Source: Opitutales bacterium
Lineage (GTDB): Bacteria > Verrucomicrobiota > Verrucomicrobiia > Opitutales > UBA2995
Direction: 5' to 3'
Length of the DNA: 64,000 bases
Assembly: GCA_022824405.1 (NCBI GenBank)
Contig: JAJDZZ010000074.1
Coordinates: forward strand, 105,677-169,676
Shown: positions 8,681-16,256 of the stretch, piece after piece
How positions within the stretch are numbered: position 1 is the stretch's first letter
How the letters are laid out: each line of letters starts with the position of its first letter
Position numbers and translations under genes: made by a program
The notes under the pieces: generated by a model
What the model saw: the letters and a program-made list of their open reading frames with translations, nothing else
Databases searched by the model: none
Told to the model about the DNA's origin: nothing

Positions 8681-9235
8681 CTAAAGCCTGACGTTGACCG
8701 GGATGACCTTGACGTGGACCCGAGCCAAACCCTTTTCGTGGAATCCCAGTCTCCTGGCAGCCCCATAGGCCAAGTCGATAATGCGTTTCCCGGAGTTTGG
8801 ATTGTGGACGCTGGGAAATGGCCCACGGTCGTTGACCCGGACGATGATCGACCGACCGTTTTCCAGATTCGTCACCCGGACGATGATCGGTAAAGGCAGG
8901 TACTTATGGGCGGCGGTCATGCCCATGGGGTTGAACGCTTCGCCGTTCGCTGTCATGTGCCCCCCCTTTCTTCGGCGAGTTTCTTCTCCATACCATGACG
9001 CGATTCCCGTCTCTTCATAACGTTGTGCCTGCCGGCTGCTCATGGGCACGTAACGTCTGCCTTTCACCACGTAGGGGGCCCAATGGACCCGGCCTTGGCG
9101 GATGGCTTCTATTACAGGCATCCCCTCCGTTGTTTGCCCGACCGCCCTCCCATTGAGGGGTAGGGAGAGAATCAGAAACACGCTCAGGCAGATCAGCTGT
9201 GTCAGTAACAGGCCGGTCGAATTTGTTTTAGTCAT
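8681..9235 (-). CDS. rlpA: RlpA-type septal ring lytic transglycosylase
   Basis: 184 residues from ATG 9235 (MTKTNSTG...), beginning with a signal peptide. The double-psi beta-barrel domain is clear: GIASWYGEETRRRKGG, then MTANGEAFNPMGMTAAHKYL, VRVTNLENGRSIIVRVNDRG and RIIDLAYGAARRLGF. RlpA proteins cleave denuded glycan strands at the septum or associate with peptidoglycan. No SPOR domain is present, so this is the short form. An upstream ATG (9268) would add 11 residues without family similarity. No lipobox Cys is obvious. Confidence 0.9.
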   Translation of the reverse strand: MTKTNSTGLLLTQLICLSVFLILSLPLNGRAVGQTTEGMPVIEAIRQGRVHWAPYVVKGRRYVPMSSRQAQRYEETGIASWYGEETRRRKGGHMTANGEAFNPMGMTAAHKYLPLPIIVRVTNLENGRSIIVRVNDRGPFPSVHNPNSGKRIIDLAYGAARRLGFHEKGLARVHVKVIPVNVRL

Positions 9236-9452
9236 GGGCATGCGGATGGACGGTTGATCGGTACCCAAATTTCCTGTCGGGACAAATTAAACGTTTACTT
9301 GGATTTGTTCATTGCCGTTGCAAAGTTGGCTTCGACAAAAGTCCTTGCCCAGGTAAGCCGTAACCCGATCGGATTTGGAGGTTGTTTCTTTAGCTTTTTT
9401 ACCGAATTTGCAATTATATTTGGGGAAAAAATGGCCGAGACCGACCTGATGC

Positions 9453-9502
9453 CGGGTATGGTGATCGAAAGGAACGGGCTGAAGAATTGACTCTCGCAAA
9501 GA
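9453..9502. repeat. Half-element of modules D and E beside tRNA-Ser
   Basis: GTGATCGAAAGGAACGGG followed by CTGAAGAATTGACTCTCGCA (9461-9498). The same D-then-E succession occurs at 26300-26355 and, reversed, at 20460-20514. It lies 35 bp from the tRNA-Ser gene. The rest of the gap from 9236 to 9452 shows nothing I recognise. Confidence 0.7.
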
Positions 9503-9535
9503 ACTGACCTCTTATTTGTTCCTTTTTGAAAAAGG

Positions 9536-9625
9536 TGGCGGAGAGAGGGGGATTCGAACCCCCGGAGGACTTTCACCCTCGACGATTTAGCAAACCGTTG
9601 CTTTCGACCACTCAGCCATCTCTCC
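9536..9625 (-). tRNA. tRNA-Ser (anticodon GCU)
   Basis: Reverse strand gives a 7-bp acceptor stem GGAGAGA/TCTCTCC, discriminator G and an encoded CCA, D-arm TGGCTGAGTGG, anticodon stem ACGGT/ATCGT with loop TTGCTAA (anticodon GCT, reading AGC/AGT codons), a long variable arm (CGAGGGTGAAAGTCCTCG region) typical of serine tRNA, and T-loop GGTTCGAATCC. Length is 87 nt without CCA. Intact by inspection. Confidence 0.97.
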
Positions 9626-9723
9626 GTGTAGAGGGAGGTAGCTTGAGAAAAATTAGAATTCAGGCAACCCGAAAAGCTGGAGAAAGTGGTCGAACCCAAC
9701 GGTTGTTGCCTTGCAATCTTTCC

Positions 9724-10731
9724 TTATTCCTCAAACCTGCCGCGATTAAAATCGGTCAGCAGAGTGGTGAGGGAGTGGGTTACCAGAAACAACCCGAGGG
9801 GAATCAGGCAACTGACAACTGCTTCATCGAAAGATTTACCCTGGTAGAGTCGCGTTCCGAACCACAAAGCCATCAGAGCAAAGCTTATGAAGATAAGCGT
9901 TTTGGTTTTCTGAAAAAGGTCCAACAGGTTGCGAATGGGATAGACCACCTTGGTTACCTTACCCCTCTTCGCTGGCATAAAGATGGTGAGGCGCTGTATA
10001 TGGCGGGCCGAATGTAAGATGAGGAAGTAAAAAGTGAGGCCCAAGACCGGCGATACCCAGGCAAAGAACAACAAAAGGGCCCCGGACTCCAAGAGGTGAC
10101 CCAAGAGTTTAGCCGGAGCGCGGTGACCTTCAATAAACCCGGAAACGAACAGGGCCAGCAATTCCAGGAAAATGGCAACCACTAAGAGGTGGGGGGCAAA
10201 GGCATGCAGGCTCGCCAATATATTGCTGTGGCTCAGCCCAAAAGAATTCAGGACGAAGTCTTGAATCTCCAGAGGTTGAAAAAACAAGGGGGCCATAACC
10301 ACGAGCATCCCTCTCCCAATGGAGCCGATCAACCATGACGGCCGGGTAAAACGAAATAGGAAAAACGTATCCATGCTCCCCCAGTGCCAAATGACCAGGG
10401 CGGTGAGAAAGGCCAGGAATAACTCGGGTTGCAGCATCCAAACACCAAGCATAACCAATGCCCCCAACAAATGTACCGCCACGATACAGGCCCAGTAGGT
10501 GGGGCGTTTTTCCCAGTGCGGAATTAAAATCCAGGCGGGGAGGTGAAGATCGGGAACGCCGTGAGGAAGAACCAACAGGCATATTCCCATGAGCATGATT
10601 ACAGCTTCCGCCTGGGCCAGGTGTGGACTCAACCAAGTGTCGAATACCCAGATCAGGATTAACACCGACCACAAGCCTCGGCGATCCCAAATGGCCTTGC
10701 CGATAGTGTTGAACGGTTGGAGGTTAAGCAT
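9724..10731 (-). CDS. Brp/Blh-like integral membrane protein (possible carotene cleavage dioxygenase family)
   Basis: 335 residues, about 9-10 hydrophobic segments. It carries spaced histidines in the style of the Brp/Blh family: LPHGVPDLHLP (about residues 55-65), IWHWGSMD (about 113), LILHSARHI and VTHSLTTL near the C-terminus. Known Blh enzymes cleave beta-carotene to retinal for rhodopsins. The first motif differs from the usual pHGxxDH by one position, so activity may differ. No rhodopsin or carotenoid gene is in the window. The next gene upstream on this strand is the exported methyltransferase, 163 bp away. Family assignment is by remembered motif spacing and should be considered probable, not proven. 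Confidence 0.6.
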   Translation of the reverse strand: MLNLQPFNTIGKAIWDRRGLWSVLILIWVFDTWLSPHLAQAEAVIMLMGICLLVLPHGVPDLHLPAWILIPHWEKRPTYWACIVAVHLLGALVMLGVWMLQPELFLAFLTALVIWHWGSMDTFFLFRFTRPSWLIGSIGRGMLVVMAPLFFQPLEIQDFVLNSFGLSHSNILASLHAFAPHLLVVAIFLELLALFVSGFIEGHRAPAKLLGHLLESGALLLFFAWVSPVLGLTFYFLILHSARHIQRLTIFMPAKRGKVTKVVYPIRNLLDLFQKTKTLIFISFALMALWFGTRLYQGKSFDEAVVSCLIPLGLFLVTHSLTTLLTDFNRGRFEE

Positions 10732-10894
10732 CCCGGATGGTTAAAGATTAAAATCGGTTGGCGGGTTGTAGCCTATTTGGTTTTTGGTACCAATCAAATA
10801 AATGAGGGACCGGTAAGGACCGTTTTCCGGCTTTACCGTGCTCGCTGTCAATGAGATGGACCGCATTCCAGCGGCAGTGCCACGGGCAGGGTCG

Positions 10895-11629
10895 TCAGGA
10901 TGGGTGATCCGGCTTTCTGAAAACAAGGATGTGTTGCCACGGCAGGATGCCAATCGTTTCGACGTATTCGAGGTTGTGCACCTCCATCTCCTTTTTTACC
11001 TGATTTTCAGTCATTTTATGCAGCCGCTTGATCGGAACGGCGGGGTCTTCCGCGCGGTATTCCACCAATACCAACCATCCGCCCGGTTTCAAACCCTCCA
11101 CTAACTTTTCCGTCATTTCGTAGGGATGACTGAACTCGTGATATACGTCTACCATCAGAGCCAGGTCGACTCCGGATGGAGGCAACCGAGGATCGGTGAT
11201 GGAACCGAGAATCGGCTCGACTTGATGGACCACTCCCTGTGTTTCCATGTTTTTCCTTAGAATTTCCAGCATCTCCGGCTGAATATCGACAGCCAGAACT
11301 TTCCCCTTTCTACCCACCCGTTGGGCTATCCTCCAGGCGAAGTAACCACTACCCGCTCCGATGTCCGCTACCACATCTCCCTCACTAATGGGGAGGGAAT
11401 TGAGCAAAAGATCCGTTCGTTCTTCTAATTCCCTTTCCGGTCGCTCCAGCCAGGAAGCGGCCCGGTGTCCCATAACATGTGAGATTTCCCGACCTAAATA
11501 AAATTTGCCTATGCCATCCGGATTCGCTTCCTGGCGTTGTTCGTAGAGTGGGTTGGGCGGCGCCGCGGCCTGGGACCAGCCCCAAAGTCCAGTGGTCAGG
11601 AGTAAGGATATTGCGCCGACTTTCCGCAT
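10895..11629 (-). CDS. Exported class I SAM-dependent methyltransferase
   Basis: 244 residues from ATG 11629; residues 1-22 (MRKVGAISLLLTTGLWGWSQ) look like a signal peptide. The SAM-binding motif I is VADIGAGSGYFAWRIA (about residues 78-93), motif II VLAVDIQPEMLE, and post-motif LALMVDVYHEF and LKPGGWLVLVEYR. The upstream region FYLGREISHVMGHRAASWL is typical of a group of periplasmic-looking methyltransferases found in Planctomycetes and Verrucomicrobia; their substrate is unknown. A periplasmic SAM enzyme is biochemically odd because SAM is cytosolic, so the signal may instead be an anchor. Confidence 0.8.
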   Translation of the reverse strand: MRKVGAISLLLTTGLWGWSQAAAPPNPLYEQRQEANPDGIGKFYLGREISHVMGHRAASWLERPERELEERTDLLLNSLPISEGDVVADIGAGSGYFAWRIAQRVGRKGKVLAVDIQPEMLEILRKNMETQGVVHQVEPILGSITDPRLPPSGVDLALMVDVYHEFSHPYEMTEKLVEGLKPGGWLVLVEYRAEDPAVPIKRLHKMTENQVKKEMEVHNLEYVETIGILPWQHILVFRKPDHPS

Positions 11630-11699
11630 ACTGCCTATGAAACCTAGATTAGGGTATATGCCAACCGGGAAAAGGAATTTTCCCAACCTGCCATCTATT

Positions 11700-11955
11700 C
11701 GCTTCCTTTGATTAACCCCTTCGGAGCAATTAACCCGGCATCCATGTATCCATATCCTTATTTCTCAAAAAAAGGGCCTGGAGCAACTTTTTCTCCGCTC
11801 TGGGAAATAAAAGGGAACCTATGGCCTCAAATCATGTATCCAAAGCTTAAATGGTTAGAGAGTTACCGAGTGGATAATCTCCACTACGGAAAGATGGTGT
11901 CTCGCCGACACATTGTAAGGCTCCAGGATAGTAGGTTCCTGGAGCCTGTCTTTTA
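11700..11955 (+). ncRNA. Candidate small non-coding RNA ending in an intrinsic terminator
   Basis: About 250 bp with no convincing gene, ending in two adjacent hairpins: GTGTC-TCGCC-GACAC (11897-11911) and a perfect 11-bp stem AGGCTCCAGGA/TCCTGGAGCCT (11918-11947), followed by a short T-run (11951-11954). The T-run is on the plus strand only, so something transcribed rightward ends here, and the flanking genes are both on the minus strand. The 5' boundary is a guess. The 87-codon frame across it runs through the terminator and has no protein character. Confidence 0.4.
11918..11954 (+). terminator. Rho-independent terminator
   Basis: Perfect 11-bp GC-rich stem with an 8-nt loop (TAGTAGGT), then GTC and TTTT. 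Strongest terminator-like hairpin in the window outside the repeat modules. No annotated plus-strand gene precedes it. Confidence 0.7.
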
Positions 11956-11981
11956 TCTCCAAGTATCCTGACTATTAAGGA

Positions 11982-12206
11982 TTAACCACAGAGAGGCGCG
12001 CCGAGGCGCGCCAATGAGGAATTAGGAATTGGGAAAAGGCTGAAGGTGCTGAGATAAATCGTGATCGTGATCGTGATCGAAAAAGAGACCAATTAGCCAC
12101 AAAACGCACAAAAACACAAAATTCCTCACCCGCGCGCCTCCCCCCTTCTCCCTTTTCAGCCTTCATCCTTTCCCCCCTCTGTGCTCTCTGTGGCCTCTGT
12201 GGTTAA
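11982..12206. repeat. Composite palindromic element 3 (A-B-C-D | B-C-A reversed)
   Basis: Begins TTAACCACAGAG and ends CTCTGTGGTTAA. Inside: hairpin GGCGCGCC-GA-GGCGCGCC (11995-12012), AATGAGGAATTAGGAATT, AAAAGGCTGAAGGTGCTGAG, four GATCGT-type units (12057-12080), then reversed B (ATTCCTCACCCGCGCGCC), reversed C (TTTTCAGCCTTCATCC) and reversed A. It ends 29 bp from the stop of the UbiA-family gene. Confidence 0.88.
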
Positions 12207-12234
12207 TTTTCCTTCTCCCTGATCCAACAGAGTA

Positions 12235-13065
12235 TCAGGAAGCTGGGATAAAACGTTGGGCTACCAATGCCAAAAGAAAAAAGGCGGCGAAACCGACCCC
12301 GACCTCAATTGAGGCGTATCCCATACAGCCCAGAATAGCCAAATCAACCCAACAGATCCCGGCCAGGAGCGGCCCAATGGTTTTCCCGACCATCAGTTGG
12401 CCATTGACCATGGCGCCCCGAAAAACATAAGTCATCCAACCGGCCACCATTCCGACAGTGATGAGTTGGAAGCCCGGATTTTGCATGGTCAATAGGGCGA
12501 CGGCCAAAATGGGCGCGGCCAAGGAAACGAAAGCAAGAGGGGAAGTCGGTTCCGGCCTGGATTCGCCACGGGCCAGCCAAGTAATCCCCATCACGTAGAA
12601 AAACATCAGGATACCAGCCAACCCGATTCCAGGGGTAACTCCTTCCGGGGACGCCGCTCCCACTACCCAGAAAACCGCCATTCTGCATGCGGCCATGAGG
12701 GGAACACCGATAGCCGTCCTCTTGTGCAGGTGGTTATAGAGAACGATCAGCAGCAACAAAACAGCGCCTGCCGGAAGGGTTTGCCAACCCGACCAAAGCA
12801 GACAACCCAATCCGGCAGTAAAGAAAAGAACTACCGCCACAAAAACCGTGGCCCGAGTCACCTGGCCCGAGGGGATGGGACGCTCCGACCTGAATTCCCG
12901 GTCCCAATCCGCGTCGCAGTAATCGTTAAGGTACATTCCTCCCAGGTAAATCAGGCTTAGCCCCAGGAGCAGGATCGGGAAGACGGGCGTTGCCCCGCCA
13001 CCCCCCAACAGCCAGGCGCACAGACAGTTCGACCAAAGGGTGGGAATATTGGATACCCGCCCCAA
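12235..13065 (-). CDS. UbiA-family prenyltransferase, EboC-like
   Basis: 276 residues, 8-9 membrane segments. The prenyl-diphosphate/Mg site NDYCDADWDREFRSERPIPS (NDxxDxxxD) is intact; the second Asp-rich motif expected in UbiA enzymes is degenerate. The divergent neighbour is an EboF-like phosphodiesterase, and UbiA plus such a phosphodiesterase are two parts of the ebo cluster of cyanobacteria and other bacteria, so EboC is the best guess. The only standard start in frame is TTG at 13065, which begins at GRVSNIPTLW; frame continues upstream to an ATT at 13090-13092 giving IKDLRAYLLLGRVSN, closer to the usual N-terminus. Either start is unusual. Membrane lipid or quinone-like product inferred only. 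Confidence 0.75.
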   Translation of the reverse strand: MGRVSNIPTLWSNCLCAWLLGGGGATPVFPILLLGLSLIYLGGMYLNDYCDADWDREFRSERPIPSGQVTRATVFVAVVLFFTAGLGCLLWSGWQTLPAGAVLLLLIVLYNHLHKRTAIGVPLMAACRMAVFWVVGAASPEGVTPGIGLAGILMFFYVMGITWLARGESRPEPTSPLAFVSLAAPILAVALLTMQNPGFQLITVGMVAGWMTYVFRGAMVNGQLMVGKTIGPLLAGICWVDLAILGCMGYASIEVGVGFAAFFLLALVAQRFIPAS

Positions 13066-13108
13066 AAGGAGATATGCGCGGAGGTCTTTAATTATGAATT
13101 AAAAGAGG

Positions 13109-13312
13109 TTAACCACAGATTGCTCAGATTAGCGCATAGGGGAAGGCGCCAGGGTGTGCCAATCAGGAATGAGGAATTCAGAATTAGGAATTGAGGAGAA
13201 TGGAATGTCCACAGAGATTAATCGCGATTGTGATTTCCCTCTTTGCGAGATCCCTCTCCTTTTTCATCCTTCGTCCTTCATGCTTTTCTCCCCCCTCCCT
13301 CTATGGTTTCTG
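13109..13312. repeat. Degenerate composite element 4
   Basis: TTAACCACAGATTGCTCAGA at the left, B with decayed hairpin (GGCGCCAGGGTGTGCC) and AGGAATGAGGAATTCAG, a D-like GATTAATCGCGATTGTGAT, reversed E (CTCTTTGCGAGA), reversed C-like CATCCTTCGTCCTTCATG, and a decayed right end CCCTCTATGGTTT. Same order as the intact elements but with many substitutions, so probably an old copy. It fills the divergent gap between the EboC-like and EboF-like genes. Confidence 0.7.
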
Positions 13313-13398
13313 TTTACCAGCATCCGGAAACCAGATCGCAGAGGAATGATGGTTGAAGAGGTACAACATGGAGCTAGCCTAACGAGGTTTCCGGACTG

Positions 13399-14763
13399 AT
13401 GAAAAGGACGGCCGTAATAAATGTGGTAGGATTGACCCGTTCCCTTATCGGGGAAGACACCCCGCGAATTCGGTCCTTTGCCGACCGGACCTGGATGGGG
13501 AAGATCGTGCCCCCTTTCCCGGCGGTTACCTGTTCCGCGCAGTCGAATTTCCTCACCGGGAAGTTGCCCGCCGAGCACGGCATTGTGGGAAATGGCTGGT
13601 ACGACCGAGACTATGCCGAGGTCCACTTCTGGAAGCAATCCGATCATTTGGTCGAGGGCCCGAAAGTTTGGGACCGTTTGAAGGCCAAGGATGCTTCTTT
13701 TACCTGCGCCAAAATGTTCTGGTGGTTCAACATGTATTCATCGGTCGATTATGCCGCGACCCCCCGCCCCATGTATCCGGCCGATGGCAGAAAGATCTTC
13801 GATATTTATACCAAACCCATGGAGTTGCGGGAGGAATTGAAAAGCGATCTGGGCCCTTTTCCCTTTATGACGTTTTGGGGTCCGCGCGCCGGTATCGAAT
13901 CTTCCCGGTGGATAGCGGAGTCGGCCAAATGGATCGAGGAAAAGCAGAGGCCGACTTTGAACCTGGTTTATCTGCCCCATCTCGATTACAATCTGCAGCG
14001 GCTCGGTCCGAGTGATCCGGCGGTGGGAAGCGACCTGCGGAAGATCGATGAGGTGGTCGGTGAATTAATCGATTTTTTTGAAAAGCGTTCGGTGCAGGTG
14101 TTGCTGCTCTCCGAATACGGAATATGCGACGTAGACCGCCCCATTTATATCAATCGTATTCTGAGGGATAATGGGTGGATAACGATAAAGGATGAACTCG
14201 GATTGGAGCAGCTCGATTGTGGAGCCAGTCGAGCCTTCGCCGTAACCGATCACCAGGTTGCCCACGTCTACCTCAACGATCGGGTTATTCGGAATAGGGT
14301 TAGAAGCGTGCTCGAATCGATTGAAGGGGTGGAGGCGGTATTGGATGAGCAAGGAAAGCGGGCTGCCGGTTTGGCGCACCATCGCGCGGGTGATTTTGTT
14401 CTTATTTCCGACCCGAGCAGTTGGTTCGCCTACTACTATTGGAAGGATGACAATGTGGCGCCCGACTATGCCCGTTGCGTGGACATCCACCGCAAGCCGG
14501 GGTATGATCCGGTGGAATTGTTTGTCGATCCCAAGCTATCCTTGCCCACATTGGACGTGGCCAGATTTCTGTTAAAAAAGAAACTCGGTTTCCGGGCCCT
14601 ATTGGAGGTCATTCCATTGGATGCGGGGTTGGTTAAAGGATCCCATGGCCGGGTGCCGGATGCAGAGGAGGAGTGGCCCGTTTTGATTGGCAGCGCCAGC
14701 CGCAGTCCCCTTCCCTCCACCCGGGTAGGGGCCGTAATCGAACGCCTGATTCTGGAGGAGTGA
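13399..14763 (+). CDS. Type I phosphodiesterase/nucleotide pyrophosphatase family protein, EboF-like
   Basis: 454 residues of the alkaline-phosphatase superfamily. Landmarks: VGLTRSLIGEDTPRI near the start, the nucleophile region FPAVTCSAQSNFLTGKLPAE, HGIVGNGWYDRD, MFWWFNMYSSVDYA, TPRPMYPADGRKI, YLPHLDYNLQRLGP, LLLSEYGICDV and the metal-binding SHGR near residue 416. These strings match what I recall of EboF proteins of the ebo cluster, which aids export of secondary-metabolite precursors in cyanobacteria. Other ebo genes (eboA, eboB, eboD, eboE) are not in the window. The stop TGA (14761-14763) is directly followed by repeat module B. Confidence 0.78.
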   Translation: MKRTAVINVVGLTRSLIGEDTPRIRSFADRTWMGKIVPPFPAVTCSAQSNFLTGKLPAEHGIVGNGWYDRDYAEVHFWKQSDHLVEGPKVWDRLKAKDASFTCAKMFWWFNMYSSVDYAATPRPMYPADGRKIFDIYTKPMELREELKSDLGPFPFMTFWGPRAGIESSRWIAESAKWIEEKQRPTLNLVYLPHLDYNLQRLGPSDPAVGSDLRKIDEVVGELIDFFEKRSVQVLLLSEYGICDVDRPIYINRILRDNGWITIKDELGLEQLDCGASRAFAVTDHQVAHVYLNDRVIRNRVRSVLESIEGVEAVLDEQGKRAAGLAHHRAGDFVLISDPSSWFAYYYWKDDNVAPDYARCVDIHRKPGYDPVELFVDPKLSLPTLDVARFLLKKKLGFRALLEVIPLDAGLVKGSHGRVPDAEEEWPVLIGSASRSPLPSTRVGAVIERLILEE

Positions 14764-14816
14764 GGCGCGCCAATGAGGTATGGGGAAGAAAAAGACCACG
14801 GATGAGCACTGATTGG
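14764..14816. repeat. Short repeat remnant (half B plus F-like)
   Basis: GGCGCGCCAATGAGG begins at the base after the preceding stop codon; AAGACCACGGATGAGCACTG (module F-like) follows from 14788. One hairpin arm is missing. Confidence 0.7.
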
Positions 14817-14840
14817 GCCGGGAGGGGTGCCCTGCAAATA

Positions 14841-16109
14841 TTACCCGCCGCCGATGCAATAAAGATGCGAAACAGTTCTCAGGTAAAGTCGTCCCTCATG
14901 GACGATGGGGGTGGCGTGACAGGTTTGATCGATCAGGGTGCGGCCAAGTATTTCAAAGGTGTCGGCGGCCCGAAAAACCACCACGTCCGCTCGCCGGGAA
15001 ACGGCGTAAATCCGGTCGTCTACGCGAATGGGTGAACTGAAGTAGGTGTCCCCCAGTTTGGCCTTCCAGATTTCCTCTCCGTTGGGCGCGTCGATACAGG
15101 TGGCGATGCCGCCGTCGCTGACCAGGAAGAGTCTGTCCCTGTAGCCCACCGGAGTGGGGACATAGGGCGCCGACTTGCGGATCTCGTAGGCGATTTCCGG
15201 TTCTGCCCCGGCTCGGGCGGGCGGTCGGACGGCGGTAAGTTTGGCGCCGCCGGTTCCGCTGCCGTCACTTGCAAATATGTATCCGCCAATCCTTACGGGA
15301 GATAGAATAGTGCGTTTGGAGAAGAGATGGGGCATTTCCCAGGTGACGTCGCCATTATTCGGATTTAACGCGGTCATGCCTCTGGAGGTGGAAATGAAGA
15401 TCAATTGCTTATCGCCCCGGGCGGTATGATAAACCAGTGGGGTGCTGTAGGAGGCTTTACCTTTCGGGTCATTGGGCCGTTCCCTATTCCAAAGGGTCTC
15501 GCCCGTCATGCGATCAAGGGCATGAATGGAACTGGGGCCTCTGCTGTCGTTGACCACGATCAACCTGTCGTCCAGGACGATGGGCGAGGTTTCGCCGCCG
15601 TGCTGCGTGACTCTGGTCCCCAATTTGCGACGCCAGACTTCCTTTCCGCTGTGATCGATGGCGGCGATATTGAAATCGCTATGATTGCTCCAGGCCATGT
15701 AGACGTGGTATCGGTCTACTGCAGGGGTAGACGTGACGTAAGAAGCGAGCCGGTGCAATCGGTGGGCTTCCGATTCGAAGGACCGGCGCCAAATTTCTTT
15801 CCCCGATTGAGAATCCAGGCAAAGCAGGAAGAGCCTTGGATTTCCCCGATCGGTGCAGGTTACGTAGATTCGGTCTCCCCAGGCCATGGGGGAGGAGTGT
15901 CCGTCCCCGGGGAGCTCGAGGGTCCAAAGGTAGTCGTCCTTGCTCCAGCTCACGGGCAAATTTTTTGCCGTATAGATTCCGGAACCCTCGGAACCGCGAA
16001 AACGGTTGCTTTCCAGGGTTGGCGGCTCTTTTTCACCGAGGACGGGGTCCGAGGCGATACCGGGCACCGGGATTATCAAAATGCAAACAGAGTAGAGAAA
16101 ACGCTTCAT
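14841..16109 (-). CDS. Secreted PQQ-type (WD40-like) beta-propeller protein
   Basis: 422 residues with a signal peptide (MKRFLYSVCILIIPVPGIAS). At least six blades of the PQQ repeat kind are visible, with recurrent W..(E/L) patterns such as LDSQSGKEIWRRSFE, IDHSGKEVWRRKLG, LDRMTGETLWNRE, LNPNNGDVTWEM and IDAPNGEEIWKAKLG. No PQQ-binding catalytic residues can be picked out, and proteins of this kind in PVC bacteria are often annotated only as outer membrane protein assembly factor BamB-like or PQQ-binding-like. Function unknown; likely periplasmic. Convergent with the EboF-like gene. Confidence 0.8.
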   Translation of the reverse strand: MKRFLYSVCILIIPVPGIASDPVLGEKEPPTLESNRFRGSEGSGIYTAKNLPVSWSKDDYLWTLELPGDGHSSPMAWGDRIYVTCTDRGNPRLFLLCLDSQSGKEIWRRSFESEAHRLHRLASYVTSTPAVDRYHVYMAWSNHSDFNIAAIDHSGKEVWRRKLGTRVTQHGGETSPIVLDDRLIVVNDSRGPSSIHALDRMTGETLWNRERPNDPKGKASYSTPLVYHTARGDKQLIFISTSRGMTALNPNNGDVTWEMPHLFSKRTILSPVRIGGYIFASDGSGTGGAKLTAVRPPARAGAEPEIAYEIRKSAPYVPTPVGYRDRLFLVSDGGIATCIDAPNGEEIWKAKLGDTYFSSPIRVDDRIYAVSRRADVVVFRAADTFEILGRTLIDQTCHATPIVHEGRLYLRTVSHLYCIGGG

Positions 16110-16176
16110 TTTTCAGGAATAGGCTAATGGGGGTTCCCCTATCTTTCATGGGATCGAAAACATGGGGAAGAAAAAA

Positions 16177-16232
16177 TTAACGACAGAGGGGCACCTCTCT
16201 CCCTCTGTGCTCTCTGTGTCTTCTGTGGTTAA
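16177..16232. repeat. Minimal A element (inverted ends only)
   Basis: TTAACGACAGAGGGGCACC at the left and TTCTGTGGTTAA at the right, with CTCTGTGCTCTCTGTG between: the A module facing its own reverse complement with almost nothing between. It lies between the beta-propeller gene's start and the end of the DUF1592 gene. Confidence 0.7.
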
Positions 16233-16256
16233 CAATGGTAAAACTAATCCCGCGAT

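Noticed and set aside
9254..9490. 78-codon plus-strand frame before tRNA-Ser
   Set aside because: Its C-terminal part is repeat modules D/E and the rest has no recognised character; not supported as a gene.
11708..11971. 87-codon open frame on the plus strand
   Set aside because: It runs through a strong terminator hairpin and its T-run, has no protein-like composition, and its second half is hairpin sequence; the region is better read as a non-coding RNA candidate.
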